Below, piece by piece: positions 46,901 through 60,049 of a stretch of DNA of 64,000 nt. How positions within the stretch are numbered: position 1 is the stretch's first letter; each line of letters begins with the position of its first letter. The translations under genes and the position numbers were made by a program. The DNA comes from Dryococelus australis (Eukaryota > Arthropoda > Insecta > Phasmatodea > Phasmatidae), in assembly GCA_029891345.1 (NCBI GenBank), contig CM056998.1, positions 170,214,332 to 170,278,331 on the forward strand, given 5' to 3'. The notes under the pieces are model-generated. The model made no database searches, was not told where the DNA came from, and saw nothing but the letters and a program-made list of their open reading frames with translations.

Positions 46901-48948
46901 TTGTTTGTCTACGTCTGTTGCACGGTTTGTGGAGCAGTTTCGTAATCAACTTTGAAATAATTTCTGTCTCTGCTTTTATCTTAACATAAACGCTGAAAAG
47001 TTGACTGCGACTTGGAAATTGTATTTGTACAAGTCTGTATAACTCTTGTATTTTTACTCTCTAATCGTCTGGGGTAATTGTATGGAAACTGGAGAAAAAA
47101 AACATATTAATTACCAAAATCAGCTATTACAATTTTATTTTATCGTAAATGTAGTGTGTGTGTTGTAAATTATTAGTTACAAAACGTAGTCATTGCCATA
47201 CCTGTATAAAATATGCAAAATTAAAAAATTATAATACAGTACATCGTTATAACATATTAAATTTAGGGACAGTATGCATATTCCTGTGAACGTATTAAAT
47301 CTTTATCAAACAAGGTTACTGTTATTCTGCTATAACAATATACAACAGATTATCGAGGGAAATAAAATTAATGGTGAGGATAGTTGTCTGCTCCATGTTG
47401 AAAAGATCAAATCTCCTTGTCAGCAGACATCAGAAAGCATCAGTTGCGCAAAATTAAAATGCTAGGCCCGAATTTTGTCAGTACATATACCGTATGTATA
47501 ACGTAACACATGTTTACAACCAGCGCGGAATTCTTAAAACAAACGAGTTCCTGCTATAAATTCCGAAAACAGTGTACTTTACAGGTAGGTCGTCTTGTAT
47601 GATATCGTAGTCACTGTTTTTAAATTGTTCAGCTGGCAAAGAGTATTTGATAAACGTATTTCATTTGCCTTTCTTGGCATAATCTCCCCCCCCCCTTTTT
47701 TTTTTTTTACTCTGCTGTTGGCCCTAACCTTATTATAGAAGTTCTCTGTGTTTTGCTTCTCACATATTTGATACACCTAATTTTCAACATCAGGATCGTC
47801 TGTACTGTGTATTAGTTACTCTCAAAGTTGATTTCTCTTAAATACGTTGACAAAAATAGTTTCCTTGATATTCGTGTACTTCTACCTGCAGGATTGTTTT
47901 TGTTTACTAGTTCATAAAGTATACTTTTCTTTACCATGAATAATCTGTCAATATACTTTCAGACATTATTAATCCAAATGTGTTCTTTAGGAACATTAAA
48001 TATATTTTTATTCTTTCTCCAACGACAAGTGAAGTTCTTTCAGGAGTACTTAAAAGTAATCCAGATTAATGCCAAGTCTGTGAAAGTACAGCCTCAATTC
48101 ATATTTATCACTCTTTGATGATTTAGGATGGAGAAGACATAATACCCACTTTTATCTGTAAATAATTCTTTTCAGAATAATTTTTTTCCGGTGTTGGTGG
48201 ATAATTTAAATTTCTAACAGTGACATGAATTAAATTTCTTATTAAATTTTAATTTTGATCTATTACTGTTTAAATTTTTCCCTATATTTTGTAGTTTACG
48301 AACCATAGGTAAATATTATTTTCTATTTCTTTTATATTCTTATTCATGAGTTTTATATGAATAATAGAAATTATAATATATTTGGTATACGCAATGGACA
48401 TAAAAATATATTTGGTATTTTAAATATATATTTTTATATTGTTTATTAATTATTGTAAGTTTTGTTCAATAGCATTGGCATTTATTAAAATTTCTGCACA
48501 ATTAATAAATTTGGATTATAATATTTTTCACATAATTCTTTTCGTGTAAGTAATTCTAAAAGTTTGTCAGTTCATTTATACATTTTATTTTTTATTATTG
48601 TGTGTCTTTTTAATTTTTGTGTGTGACGTAACTAAATCTGTGTTTTTTTTCTGGATATTTTGTATTCATATTTTTTTCTCTCTAAATGAATTATAAAATT
48701 TGAAAGTTTTGAAAGACATCCTCTATCGCCAACAGATCAAACTCTCCAAAAATCATCTAATAACTGTTTGTAAAACGTGAGTTTTAATGATTTTTCCCCT
48801 TAACTAATGTTTTTAGGATATAGGTTAACTGCTATAAAGCAGTAATTTAACAAGACACTTTTATTTCAAGAATTTCCTGTCCTTTTCGTGCCCAAAAAAA
48901 TTAAGCTTATTTTGGTAGTGCTGTATTATTACACGTGCACTTAATTAT
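43980..48948. other. Long stretch without a recognisable gene
   Basis: Very AT-rich, especially 48170-48720. Short frames only; the longest is 97 residues at 45887-46180. A TA microsatellite lies at 45417-45447 and a C10T13 composite run at 47686-47708. A slightly GC-richer patch at 46690-46940 has no interpretable signal. Confidence 0.35.
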
Positions 48949-49162
48949 AGGCTATTCGGGGTAACGTGAGCTCTTTTGAAAGCCCTCTCATTAAAAATAA
49001 TAGTCGATTAATATATTTTAGTTTTAGACTTGGAATATACACACTGTGTTAATTACTTAAATGTAAATATTTACTTAAAAAGGTGGTTAAAGGATAAGAA
49101 ATAGCTGAAAGGAAAAAGTAACAAGGGCCTCAAAAGTGCTCACTTTACCGTGAACAGCCTAC
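48949..49162 (-). mobile_element. MITE family M1, short subfamily
   Basis: The ends AGGCTATTCGGGGTAACGTG and, inverted, TAGGCTGTTCACGGTAAAGT bound about 214 bp. The interior is collinear with 43739. A CA/TA microsatellite follows directly (49163-49204). Confidence 0.85.
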
Positions 49163-49167
49163 ACACA

Positions 49168-49204
<37 letters not shown>
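49163..49204. repeat. CA/TA microsatellite
   Basis: ACACACAC passes into about 14 TA units immediately after a MITE end. Confidence 0.95.
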
Positions 49205-49210
<6 letters not shown>

Positions 49211-52200
49211 GTTAACATCTTTGGTCGGGACCTTTGTGTGTTAAAACTCTAAATGATTTGGGATTTGACGTCGTAATGTTGTTCATTAAAGTGGTAAAGG
49301 TGGCTGAGCGGGATTATAATAGACTTGGAACCACGTGAATCTGACTCGTGTTAGTAAAACGGGCCGTGCCGGATTGGGATTGAACACATCTTGCACGACC
49401 ACCGAAGACACTAATTGTTAGAATAAAACATCACGTAAGCATGTTGGTTATTCGCGTTTAGCTCGCAGGCATCACTCTGTTTCGTTCAGAAATGCCAACA
49501 TTAAGTACGCCCGAACTCTGTTCAGCAGTTTGTTAGGAAAATGAATAACATTGGTAGCTAATGTTTTTTTTTATTATTTTACTTGAATATTAGACACGTT
49601 TTAAGTACAAGCAACATATGTGCCTGTATTTGTCTGAAGTATAACACTTTTTGGTTTATTCGAATTAATAAATTCGTATGTTAGGAAATAGCAGTACTTG
49701 ACGCACGCCTACCGTTGGTGAATAGTTGAAGCATGTAATGGTTTGACGATAAAAGAAACGGACTTTTCTTTACCGACGCTGTTCGAGCGCTTTCTCGTAT
49801 TCCTACGTGGGCAGTGTACCAGTGGCTCGAGAACGAAGTTTTTTCTTTTCTTGTTTACTTTCCGAATGCATTCACACCATGTACGTCACGCCCCATTTGT
49901 ACAGGAGACAAACGGTGAGATTTCTCCGCAGTAACCGTTCTGGGACGTAGAGAGAGGCCCGAGTGAGGTCAATTGTTAGTTAAGGTGACTGTCTGCCTAG
50001 TCAAGGCCGCCAAAGATATACAGCGGGATACTCCAGTTAGTTTTCTCATTGGACAAACAATTATAATGATTGGTGGGTCAAATTCACTCGTTACTACGAT
50101 TCACTTGTACATAAAGTTATAATTTATGTGAAGATGTAATAAATTAAATTATTGTTATTAATATTATTTCGCGTTATAAGTTATTCATAGTTAGTTTATG
50201 TTAAATTATGTAACTGTATTGGAAAGTAAATATTAAAAGAACCGGTGATAAGATGTTTTGATCGTGGTCCAGTCTGATGAGACTGGAGGACCTCTAATTG
50301 AACAAACTTTATGTACAGGATTTCTGTAAATATTTATTTAATAACTGCTTAGCATTTCTAAATTATGAAAGAAATGTTAATACATACGTGTGCATATTTC
50401 AGGTTCCTCGATTCTTCTGTAAAGTTCATTTCTTCAAGAACGAAAATGTCTAAAATGGGTATATTTACGAACATTTTCAAGTGTGAAACTTCCGGTACAG
50501 AATGCATGTACATGAAACATACCTAATGCATGTACGTGAAACATACCTAATTTTTATTTCACGCCATAAAAAATCGTTTGCCACTGTAAATCCCATTGAA
50601 GCACGTTGCCGACGGAAAGACATGCACGTAGTTTCAGTGCCGGTGGATGTAGGGGTGAGATTGTATCTAGTGCGCGTACCTTTGTCGCCCTTGGCGCTCC
50701 AACGCTTCCAGAAATTTAAAGTAGTAAAGCACCTTCAGCCAGGCTACCAACTGAAGGAGATTTCTGAATAAAAATTCTTTATAAAATCACTGTTTGCGCT
50801 TATGCGCGTAACCCAGTAAATATTGATCTATGAAGGTTTTTTTCTCTCATTAATAGGGTATAAATCATGTTATATGATTTACACTTCTCTTTTGACGTAG
50901 TACGTGTCAGCAGAAAGACAATAATTATGAAAATTGCTGAAAATATTTATTTACGAGCTTGCCGGCGCAGGGTCCCAAGACTACGAAGAAAAATACAATG
51001 TGGCATTTGCATTTCTCTCAGTTTACTTCAGATTTGGAGAGCTTCTCTTCTGTAATGACAACGGTGCTCTGCAATATTTACAACAGAAAATAATTTGCAC
51101 GTTTACGCCCAGGGGTTGACACTAGATAGGGCCTATCGTGTTCTTACTGAACACTAACGATTGTGTGTACACCAACATAGAAGTAACATACACGCTGACA
51201 TTTATAAATTAAATACATTTTCGGGTCAAATATTATTTTTATTTTTGCAATAATAGTGGTTTCACTTATGCGAGTTAATAATATCGAGAAAATAATTATC
51301 TGTTTATGAAGTATGGTTTCTTAATTTAGCCGTTTTGGTGGCGTTCCTGCAATATGAATTTCATTGGCTGTTATCAGTCGTTATTCCAGTGTCGTGATAA
51401 TTGCTTTCAATTATAGATTCTTTAACAAATCTTAAATATGTTTGCTGTGCAACGAATACGCGTTTTTATGTAAACTGTTTACACATTCTAACCCGAAACT
51501 AAGTGTGAAAATTTTCGCCGATCCAGCTAGTACTCTTTTTCGGTTTCTTAATTGTTTGCTTTCATTCCTTTCACAAACTTTGCAATAGTTTCTTACTCTT
51601 AAAAATCCATCAATAAATTGGTTTTCTCATCAGCCTAACGTAAAAATGTTGTGCTGCAGGGACAGAAACACTTTCTTTATGGAAATTTTGATGGTAAATT
51701 TATACACCTATTGAGCCCGTAACGATTTCGGAAAACCTTTTTTCTGTGATTCCGCTTGTTATAAGTAATGAAATATATTTCACGCTGCGTGGTTGGCAAC
51801 AAATAATCATTAGTGAATTCGAAACCGGCCAACAAAGTAAGACTCGAAAGTCTAACCTGGAAGTGCCAACTTTTCTTTCTATAACTCGCTGGTTGTTACA
51901 ACAGAAGAGCAGACCTGCTGTTCTCAGCTAGCATCGAGAATAGACGAGGTGTAATTAGGGGGGATTGAGCGGGGTGGAAATCGCGGGTATCTCGAAAGAG
52001 ACCGTACTCGCGCCATAGTGTTTCACGGTCACCTCAAAAGTGAAAGCGATTATCCACTGTAGCAAATGTGCCCCCCCCCCCCTTTTTTTTCCCTTCGTCG
52101 ACATGCCTTCGTAGAAACGAGACAAGTAGTCACAAGTATTTACAAATATAAATTAATTTATCTCTCTTGCTCTTCCTCTTGGGATTTTTCTGGGATAAGA

Positions 52201-54290
52201 GCCAGTTTTAACAATTTCTGCTCATCTCGTAGCTGAACGCAGTTTTAATAATTTTAACTTTGCATTTACTTCTGTTCAAGGTCCGTGCTTTAATCCAAGT
52301 CTATCTAACAGGTAACGAACTCTTTGTGTAATAAACTGTTAGTTTTAGCTGCAGACATTTGAAGAAAGTGGTGCATCTGCAAGACGATGGCAAAGTTTGC
52401 CCCGCTAATCTACGGATTCTTTGTTACGATATTTTCCAATGGAGAATAAGTAGACCTACTGTGTGAGAAATTAAATTAAAATACCGTGCAAAGCTTTGGT
52501 GCTAAAATAATAAAAGGACATGTGTGGTACCGATGAAAAGTCGCAAGCGTGGGAAATGGCTGCGAAATGTAATTCTGCCATTGACGTAAATCGTTTCTTC
52601 CAGAACACACAGTGCAAGTGTTATCACAATCGTTTAAATAGCGTTATCTTTCACGAAAGCATCGTGTTCGCCTTACAATGTTTTAATTTTGATTGTCCTT
52701 AATTATCAGATTATACTTGCACTTTCTAATGACCATTCCGAGATACAGATACACAAGCAAATGACGGTAACGATTAAATACGTTGCTTAAAAAATAACGC
52801 AAGGGCAATATTTTTACTCAAAATAAAAAATAGTCAAAATTCTATATAAAAACAAAACGTGCGAAATTTTTATTAATCATAACAGTTGACAATACTCTTG
52901 TACCATTAAAAGTTTTCGTTTATTTACTGAACTGTAGGAAAACACGGTACGCGATGATGAAAAACGAAACTGATCTCTGTACTTACAAAATATGGAGCCT
53001 GTACGTATTCCTAGTGGCTTCGGGTTTCGAGCACGAACTTTGCCGACGTTACACGAAGCAATCGTAGTCACTGTAAGCAGAAAGTTATCTGTAACCCTGC
53101 GGCGGTTATTAATTCACTTCACTCCACTTACACATGTATCTTCAAACACAAAAAAGCAACACAAACCGCAGCACTTCACACACACTAACGGGCTGAGGTA
53201 TTGTGTTTGTTTTCAAATACCTACGGCTTAAGATTTCTAACTTCAAAAATCTATGCTGCGTAATGTTTTCCCATTACCTCCAAAACATCGCATGATATGT
53301 TTAGCAGTCGTATTTTCACCGAACAAAGCGGAATAGAAATTAATCTTGTTCAGGCAGATGTGGGACGTGAAAAACTGATAATCTTGTTTAACTTGTCCCG
53401 AAACCATGCTTAATTAGTTTAACGTGCGTGGTAGATCCAGTTACAAGTACGGAATGTTAATCTCAAATTTCTGTTGGCCCATAAAAATGGCAGAGGGAAG
53501 GGTGCCTAAATACATTGACTTCTTATGGCAGCTAACAATGATAATCAGTGTCGTCCCTTCATCTAAAGTCACACTTGTTTATGAAATAGTTGTTATAATA
53601 GGGTTTATGGGCAGCCACGATCAACCTAATTCGTGTGAGCTGATCTGATTTAACATTTTCGCTATCTTTATCAAGTTAACCTGTGTCGCACGTGTAGCGG
53701 AGATCGTCTGATAAACCCGGAGATAAAACTTTTCTGTGACGTAATTTACGTTGCTTGTTTCGTTTTTTCTTTTTTTCCTTTTGCAGCTTGTCAACGATAG
53801 TGCGCATCTTTAAAACTCGCTTAGGTGTTGTAACGAGTAAAGAGTTTTATAGTCGCACGGACGTGTACTAATGCCAAAGTCGATGGGACTGTGTTATTTT
53901 TGTTTGCTCCGTGCTGTTTAACTATGCGCTGAGAAATTCTTTTGAAACCTTCCGCCGTGGATCGAACTATTTCCTGCCCGTCGCGCATGCCGTACCTAAA
54001 CGTGATCATACTCGTACTTAGACATTTCTGAGTTTAGTTGTGTTTTCTTAATACCCCCCTCCCCCTTACCCCCTCCCCAATTCAGCAGAGTCATCCAATT
54101 ACGAGCTAGCCACGCCTCCAATGGGTATGAGTAATTAGGGGGGGGGGGTGGACTCCGTCCTGATGTAATTGAAGATTAATTTTACGAATCTAAATGTTAG
54201 ACGTGTATGTCGTGTCAAGTCTTAAGACAATTATATGTCCTAGTATGTAAGTCGCGTGAAAATTAAATTAAATCTCCGTGCGGAATCGGA
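49205..54290. other. Long stretch without a recognisable gene
   Basis: No coding frame beyond 89 residues. The 89-residue one (50502-50771) begins inside a 24-bp tandem duplication and has no domain. A C12T8 composite run lies at 52071-52090. The block 53010-53090 resembles 2035-2130. A G run of about 11 lies at 54138-54148. Nothing else was seen. Confidence 0.35.
50502..50551. repeat. 24-bp tandem duplication
   Basis: ATGCATGTACATGAAACATA and its neighbour ATGCATGTACGTGAAACATA are head-to-tail copies with one difference, period 24. Confidence 0.9.
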
Positions 54291-54294
54291 AAAC

Positions 54295-54426
54295 ATGAGA
54301 TTCTCCTTAATGCAAAGTCACGTGCGATTGGCTGTTTCGACTACCCTTGTTTTGTTGGCGATAATGGCCCTGTTGTCGAGCGCCCCCCACAATTCCACTT
54401 GTTTTGTTGACTGGTGTGTGAGCTGA
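54295..54426 (+). CDS. Candidate secretory-peptide exon, 43 codons
   Basis: A short frame starts at an ATG preceded by AAAC, a good insect start context. Its translation begins MRFSLMQSHVRLAV and continues into a strongly hydrophobic stretch (TTLVLLAIMALLSSAP), with the basic-hydrophobic-small-residue order of a cleavable signal peptide. It ends shortly after a Cys-x4-Cys pair. A donor-like GTGTGTGAGC or GTGAGC overlaps the end, so the frame could be the first coding exon of a secreted protein or neuropeptide with the rest outside the window or unrecognised. The family is not recognised. A chance frame is the main alternative, since it is short and has no conserved partner here. Confidence 0.22.
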   Translation: MRFSLMQSHVRLAVSTTLVLLAIMALLSSAPHNSTCFVDWCVS

Positions 54427-54429
54427 TGG

Positions 54430-55279
54430 AAGGCCGAGCCCAGGACTCGATAGATAGTCGCGGCTAATGCATAAGATCGGGACTGGAATTAATCAGCAGT
54501 GATGGCTATGATCGACAGGATAGTGCTAATCGTCCATACTCTTTTGTGCCGATTCTGGAGCGACATGGAACTGACTTGAATTGTTGTTTTATTGTGCATT
54601 AAAATCCGAAGGCCAAACACAAAACGTGAAATATTAACTTCAAGTGTGTGAGCAGTGTAAGGGTGCCGGACAAAGAGTGACATACATTACAGAACCCCGG
54701 TTACACTTGAAATCCACAAGTATTGTAATGTTTTAACTTTGGTGCCTTTGTCCTGTATTGCTTCACTCCATTTTTATGCTGCCCTAAAAAATACTGGTCG
54801 CTTAAATTTGCATGTTAAAATGTCAGTTAAATCTATCGGAACTATTGAGCTAGTACTCTTAGGTTTAACCCCCCAAGGTTAACCCCTTCCACTGGATCAC
54901 GTGAGGTGAACTACATACATTGAGCATTTAAGGGCCTTCTTAATTGCTATATGGATCCTAGTGTAATCATTTACATACATTATAATTTTAAAAACTATAC
55001 AATATTTAAATGTAAATCTTGTTTCAGGACAGAAATGATGAAAGTCGATATTGTGTGGCCGATGAATAAATTTGGATATTGAAACATTAATGTGCTCGGT
55101 GGAAAGTGTCGGGCAGTAAAAATCTCTGTAAGAAGCCTGCATCGGAAATGCTGTATCTTTTCCGAACAGATTACGTTCATATCATATTAAAACTCCGTAG
55201 TCGCCGCTTAAAATTCTGGGGAAACGACACACGCGAATCTTGTTAATGTTTTCCTTCGCCGTCATAATGCTTCCTTGTG
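54430..55279. other. Stretch without a recognisable gene
   Basis: Frames of 60-80 residues on the minus strand have no domain. If the frame at 54295 is a real first exon, this would be intron, but no acceptor plus coding continuation was identified. Confidence 0.3.
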
Positions 55280-55580
55280 GCCGGATGGGAAGTAGTTCCA
55301 TATCTCAACGTCGAATAAAAAGTCTTAGGTAACCATTTTTGATAACTTGTATTATTTCTTTCAATTTAAGATTTTTTTAATGCATCGAAGTGTAAAAATG
55401 AGCAAATTTGGAAAAGTTCACTTTTCTAATATTTTTTCAGTTTAATTTGACCAGCGCATGAATTAAGCGACGAGGTCCTAGCATGTTAATTTCACATAAG
55501 ACGGAAGAATATACGCGTGCATACAAGTAGATCTTAAGCAGAGCTTTCAATAGTGCTTATTTTACCGTGAATAGCCTATA
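55280..55580 (-). mobile_element. MITE family M1, long subfamily, truncated
   Basis: It begins in the interior (GGATGGGAAGTAGTTCCATA), runs collinear with 37978-38401, and ends with the intact terminal repeat (inverted: AGGCTATTCACGGTAAAATA). The other end is lost. Confidence 0.8.
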
Positions 55581-55589
55581 CTCGTAATT

Positions 55590-56599
55590 TTTATTGCTCC
55601 TTGCAATGGACGATGAAGGTCCCACGAGCCACGCTTGTGCGGAGAGAGTGAAACTAGGACAGTGACGTCACTGGTAGGGGCTGCAGATTAACGTGCATAA
55701 TGACACGCCGAGTACGCTGTGGGGCCCGAGTAAGTGAGCTCGTTTCTGTCGCGGCTAGCCAGGGATCACGAATGTTGTACTTCCGGATGTCATATTTTGT
55801 ACGAACCTGTGTAGTAGAAGGCTTCAGTTTCAAGTGGTCGAGTTTCCTTGGATCTTGTTTCCCGTGCTTGTAGGCGCTTTTGTGTCTTGTAACAGCATTT
55901 GTGTATTACACACCCACGCAGTGCCTCTAATATGGTGCATTGATTGTCCTCTGCTGCGCGAATTACTCGAAAATGTTACGGTGTAGGGACCGACCTTTCC
56001 TGCTGTGTTGGGAGCAGTTACGCTTCCGCATTACGATCTTTCAATGCCTAATATGGATGGTAACCGTGTTTATTTACATTAAATAATTCGATGACGGTGA
56101 CGTGTTGTACTTAATGATCTCAAGTCGTTTATACAGAGTGAATGTGAATTCGACCCAGGAATTTAGGCTGCAAGTCCAGGAGAAAAAAAAACGCGAATTT
56201 GTACAATTTTGTAGTCTCAAATAACTCCTAAGGCCAGTAACATAGCGTCTTTAGTTGATCAGAAATACAAAGGAAAGAAAATAACGTTTGGATAACACGC
56301 AATTGCAGTCTCGGCAAAAACAGTCGCGGTTGTAGTTATTCGTGTAAATAATCGGTGTTGCCACTCTTCATTTTGCATTAAATATTGTGACGTGGCTGGT
56401 TATTAATCAACGTAAGGAAATGAATTCCAAAACAAATAATTAAAATACCTGGCAGGTGGGCAACGTGTGAAGTGGCGCGAGTCGTGGTGTCCTGGAGCAA
56501 CAGTTCCAAAGGGAAATGCTCCCTCGTCAAAATGTTTTGGCGAAATGTCTTAATTTACAGCAATTCCAAAAAAAAACCTGAAGAAACTTTTTTTTGGTA
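55590..56599. other. Unassigned stretch, GC-richer at its start
   Basis: 55610-56010 is GC-richer and carries a TGACGTCA (about 55662) and other CpGs, without any frame of interest. It might be a promoter or untranslated exon. The rest is AT-rich. Confidence 0.3.
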
Positions 56600-57013
56600 T
56601 ACGCTATTCACGGTAAAAGCACTTTCGAAAGCCCTGCTTAAGATATACTTGTATGCATATTGTGTATTCTTCCGCCTTATGTAAAATCAACATTGTCATC
56701 GGCCTCATCACTTTATTCATGCGTCGGTCAGGTAAAACTGTGAAAATATTGGGAAAGTAAATATTTAAAAAATCTGCCTTATTTTACACTTCTGTGCATT
56801 AAAAAAGCAGCAAGGGACAGAAATAAGTTATTACAAATGGTTACCTAACACTTTTTATTCGACGTTAAGATGTGCAACTACTTTCCATCCATCATTACCA
56901 ACTTTACTAGGCTCATCTCACTCAGTACACCCGTTAAAATATATGCAGGAAGGAGTAGTAACATTTCTCTAAGGTTGATTTCAAAAGTGCTCACTTTATC
57001 GTGAACCGCCTTT
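56600..57013 (+). mobile_element. MITE family M1, long subfamily
   Basis: The ends CGCTATTCACGGTAAAAGCA and, inverted, AAGGCGGTTCACGATAAAGT bound about 414 bp. The interior is collinear with 9199 and 41566. The left end has lost a few bases of the GTGAGCAC block. Confidence 0.85.
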
Positions 57014-57014
57014 A

Positions 57015-58400
57015 CTTGAATTTGCATGCATGTAGATATGCAGTACTCAACCATTTGTTACTGCATGTAGATCCCGTCATTTGAAAAGCAGGCGTCGCCA
57101 CCTTACCCGGGTAAAAGTGTTGTTGTACAGAAAAAAAAAAACTATTTAATTTTGTACAAAAGAATTGCTGGGCAGATCGTAGTTAACATAATAAATGTTC
57201 GCCTTGTTGGGTCACCTTTGCCTAAGATGCACCGAACTTCCTCTTCCCATGCACCACCGTGTCAGACTACGTAAACCTTCACTTTCGCATCCTCAGAAAT
57301 AATGCGTATTTCTTGGTTGATCCCCGAAATTCACGTAATCCTGTTTCCCCTTCACGCTTGTAAATACGTCTGTCGTGGGCGGTAACCGTAAGGCACAGGG
57401 GCGTCGGAAAACCGAGAGCAATAGACGCATTCCGCCCTCCCCCCCCCCCTTCATTACACAATTCCACTAGGGGGTACCACAAGAAAATACTGTCGATTTT
57501 CACACTATATGTATATTTACTAAAACGTGGTGGTCACAGATGTCAAATAGTAATGTTTATACTGGCATGGTGAGTATTCTGTGTTAATATAAACGAATAG
57601 GAAGCGATGTGTGTATATACTGATGTAATTGATTTCAAAATTAATTATGGGAACAGGAGCTTTTTCCGGCACCAGAGGGCCATATTCTGTACAAAATCTT
57701 ACCCTCCTTTGTTTTTTTTTTTTTTTTTTTTTGCCAATAAATGTCCCGACGCAATTGTAAAAGGTATTTAGGGTATCGGCGAGACTCAAAGTCAAAACAC
57801 CGGCAATATTTTGTGGAAATATAAAACACTAAACTAATACCGTAAATATGGCTGGCTTCGATACTTCACGTTTACTTTTGGACCGGTGGAGTCTTATTAT
57901 ACACTGACAAATTTTATCCGGGTAGCAGTGACGACTTTCATGTGGACATGTACAGGAATATCGTTGGGGTGTCGTGAAAATGTGATCATTCATTACGCGG
58001 AGCGTAAATACATAATGAGAGGAGACAATGGAAAGGAAGTGAAGGAGAATCTCCGTGTGCGTGACGCCTGTTCTGAAGAGGCATGGAGGGGCCTGAGTCA
58101 GCGACGACCAGACTAGTGGGTCGTTAGGGATGGCGCCCAAGAGCGTCCCCGCGTGCACACTGCAGAGTTATCAATGCCGGCCAAGACTGTCCGCCGTGCA
58201 GCGAAGGTCGTCTTGAAAGTGAGAGTCTGGTGTTTCCAGCCCGTGGTTGTATCCAGGTCACTGTCGCTCTCGCCCAGTGCATTTCTGCAAGAAATACTGG
58301 TGGTGGTAGTGTTACCTCCAGCCAGCAGATAGCACCACGTCTGTGCAGTAAAGGCAGTATGATTACAGTAACAATAAAGAGGGATATGGATCTTTTTAGG
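57015..58400. other. Stretch without a recognisable gene
   Basis: 57840-58370 is GC-richer, with overlapping frames of about 75-109 residues on both strands and no recognisable domain. It may be an old repeat. Polypyrimidine runs lie at 57437-57449 and 57713-57732 (20 T). Confidence 0.3.
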
Positions 58401-58782
58401 GCCAGGCTTCATCTGGCATGGTCGTATAGGGAATTAAATGCTAAATTCGGACAAAGATCTCTGTCGTTTTTTGTGTTAGTGTTTTCAACTAAAGATGTTT
58501 TGTTAGATATTGAACACATCTAGATTTGTAAACATTCCAAAATTTTAATTTTGTCTTTTAAAATGCACTTTGTTATTATTTATAAAATTATATATTTTGT
58601 AAATAATTAAAAATTGCATTTAAAATTTAAAAAATAAAATTAGAATGGTTTACAAATATAGACGCGATCAATCTCTAGCAAAAAACCTCCAGTTGAAAAT
58701 ACTACCACAAAAAATGACTAAGAGATCTTTGTCCGGATTTAGCATTAATTTCCTATACGCCCATGCATGGTGAAGCGTGGCC
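58401..58782. mobile_element. 382-bp palindromic foldback element
   Basis: The whole segment is one long imperfect inverted repeat centred at about 58591. The outer ends are GCCAGGCTTCATCTGGCATG and, inverted, GGCCACGCTTCACCATGCAT. Inside, CTAAATTCGGACAAAGATCT at 58441 pairs with AGATCTTTGTCCGGATTTAG at 58723, and pairing continues to within a few tens of bases of the centre. It is a foldback-type MITE with no coding capacity. Its transcript would form a long hairpin. Confidence 0.85.
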
Positions 58783-58882
58783 TTAAGTTCCTAGACTAGC
58801 ATAACATACTGTAATTTAACTTTTTTTTTTAAGCAACTATGACCCTAGTGTTGCGACAAAATCAAAACATAGTGTCAAATAT

Positions 58883-58885
<3 letters not shown>

Positions 58886-58930
<45 letters not shown>
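58886..58930. repeat. GA microsatellite
   Basis: About 22 GA units with one interruption at the 3' end. Confidence 0.95.
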
Positions 58931-58931
<1 letters not shown>

Positions 58932-58933
<2 letters not shown>

Positions 58934-60049
58934 AGAAATAATTTAAGACAAATTCATTTTATTAAAAGATACTTGCAGGTGGTTTTTTGTAGTGTTTCAT
59001 CTTGTCGCTATGTTATTTTCCGCACCAGTGTCGGTATTGTTCGCACAGAGCTGTCCAGTATAGTGCGTCTAGCGTATTTAGTGTGTGCGCCCGCCTGACG
59101 ACGTAGACAGTATGTGCATTTTACTCGATACAGGCAGTGATCATTTTTAATAGAGCAGGCGAAGGTATCTTTAATGTTACCAAAATAAATCTACTGCAGT
59201 ACATTCAGAATGTGCTGTTTTTGTTTAAATTTCGAGTTATGACAAAGAAAAGTTTTCTTTTTCAACCAGTTTGCAACTAAAGATTGGCAGCAAAATTATT
59301 ATGTGTAGATATATGTGTAACAAGAGTTGTCAAAATTCAACCAAATCAAGAAAAACTACTAAGAGACAAATTTCAGGAAAAATTAAACAAGAGGGTCTAT
59401 TTACTTGGTATAACCCCGCGTGTTGGTTTTATCTATACGTTGAACAATAAACCACTTTTAAATAGAAGAAATCGAAAACTATCCAACTGAACAAATTTAA
59501 AATGTCCGGTTTTTAGGCACAGAATAAGTTCGGTGTAAATTTATATAAATTTATAATAAGTCAATTATGTAGACGAAAGATCGTGACTATATAGGTAAGT
59601 TGCGCCTTTACTACTAAACTTCCATCATACTTATTCATTTTTTCTGCTACAACTTAAATATGTAACAAGTGGATTATACTCACAGTATTTCAAATACCTA
59701 CTTGAAGTTTTTTTTTTTTTTTTTTTTTTTTTTCATCTTAATCGTTAAAGTATTTTAGTATTTTGCATTCACAGTACTTTTGATATGTATTTCAGTCCTG
59801 AAATAAAAGACAAATACAAAACATTTTCCAGGACGAAAAGTGATTCGTCTGTTGTACTGCCAATAATTTGAGATGTGTTAGACGCACATTAAATCGTCTT
59901 AATTGCAGTCTGATATATCTATCCTCCTCAAGGTGGACTTCACTCTATGAATCAATAGTACGGTTAATGAAACCAAAAACAAGATTTGAAGTTATTTAAA
60001 AAATTAGGTTGGACTTGTCGTTTCAAGGGATCTGTCGTTTCAAGGGATC
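58932..60049. other. Stretch without a recognisable gene
   Basis: A 68-residue plus-strand frame (59284-59490) rich in Lys/Asn has no domain. It could be part of the hAT remnant downstream, but nothing shows this. A T run of about 24 lies at 59709-59733. A 17-bp tandem duplication (GTCGTTTCAAGGGATCT) lies at 60017-60050. Confidence 0.3.

Noticed and set aside
49295-49385. GTGGCTGAGCGGG, resembling the SINE A box
   Set aside because: No B box or SINE body follows at the right distance, so it is not listed as a copy.
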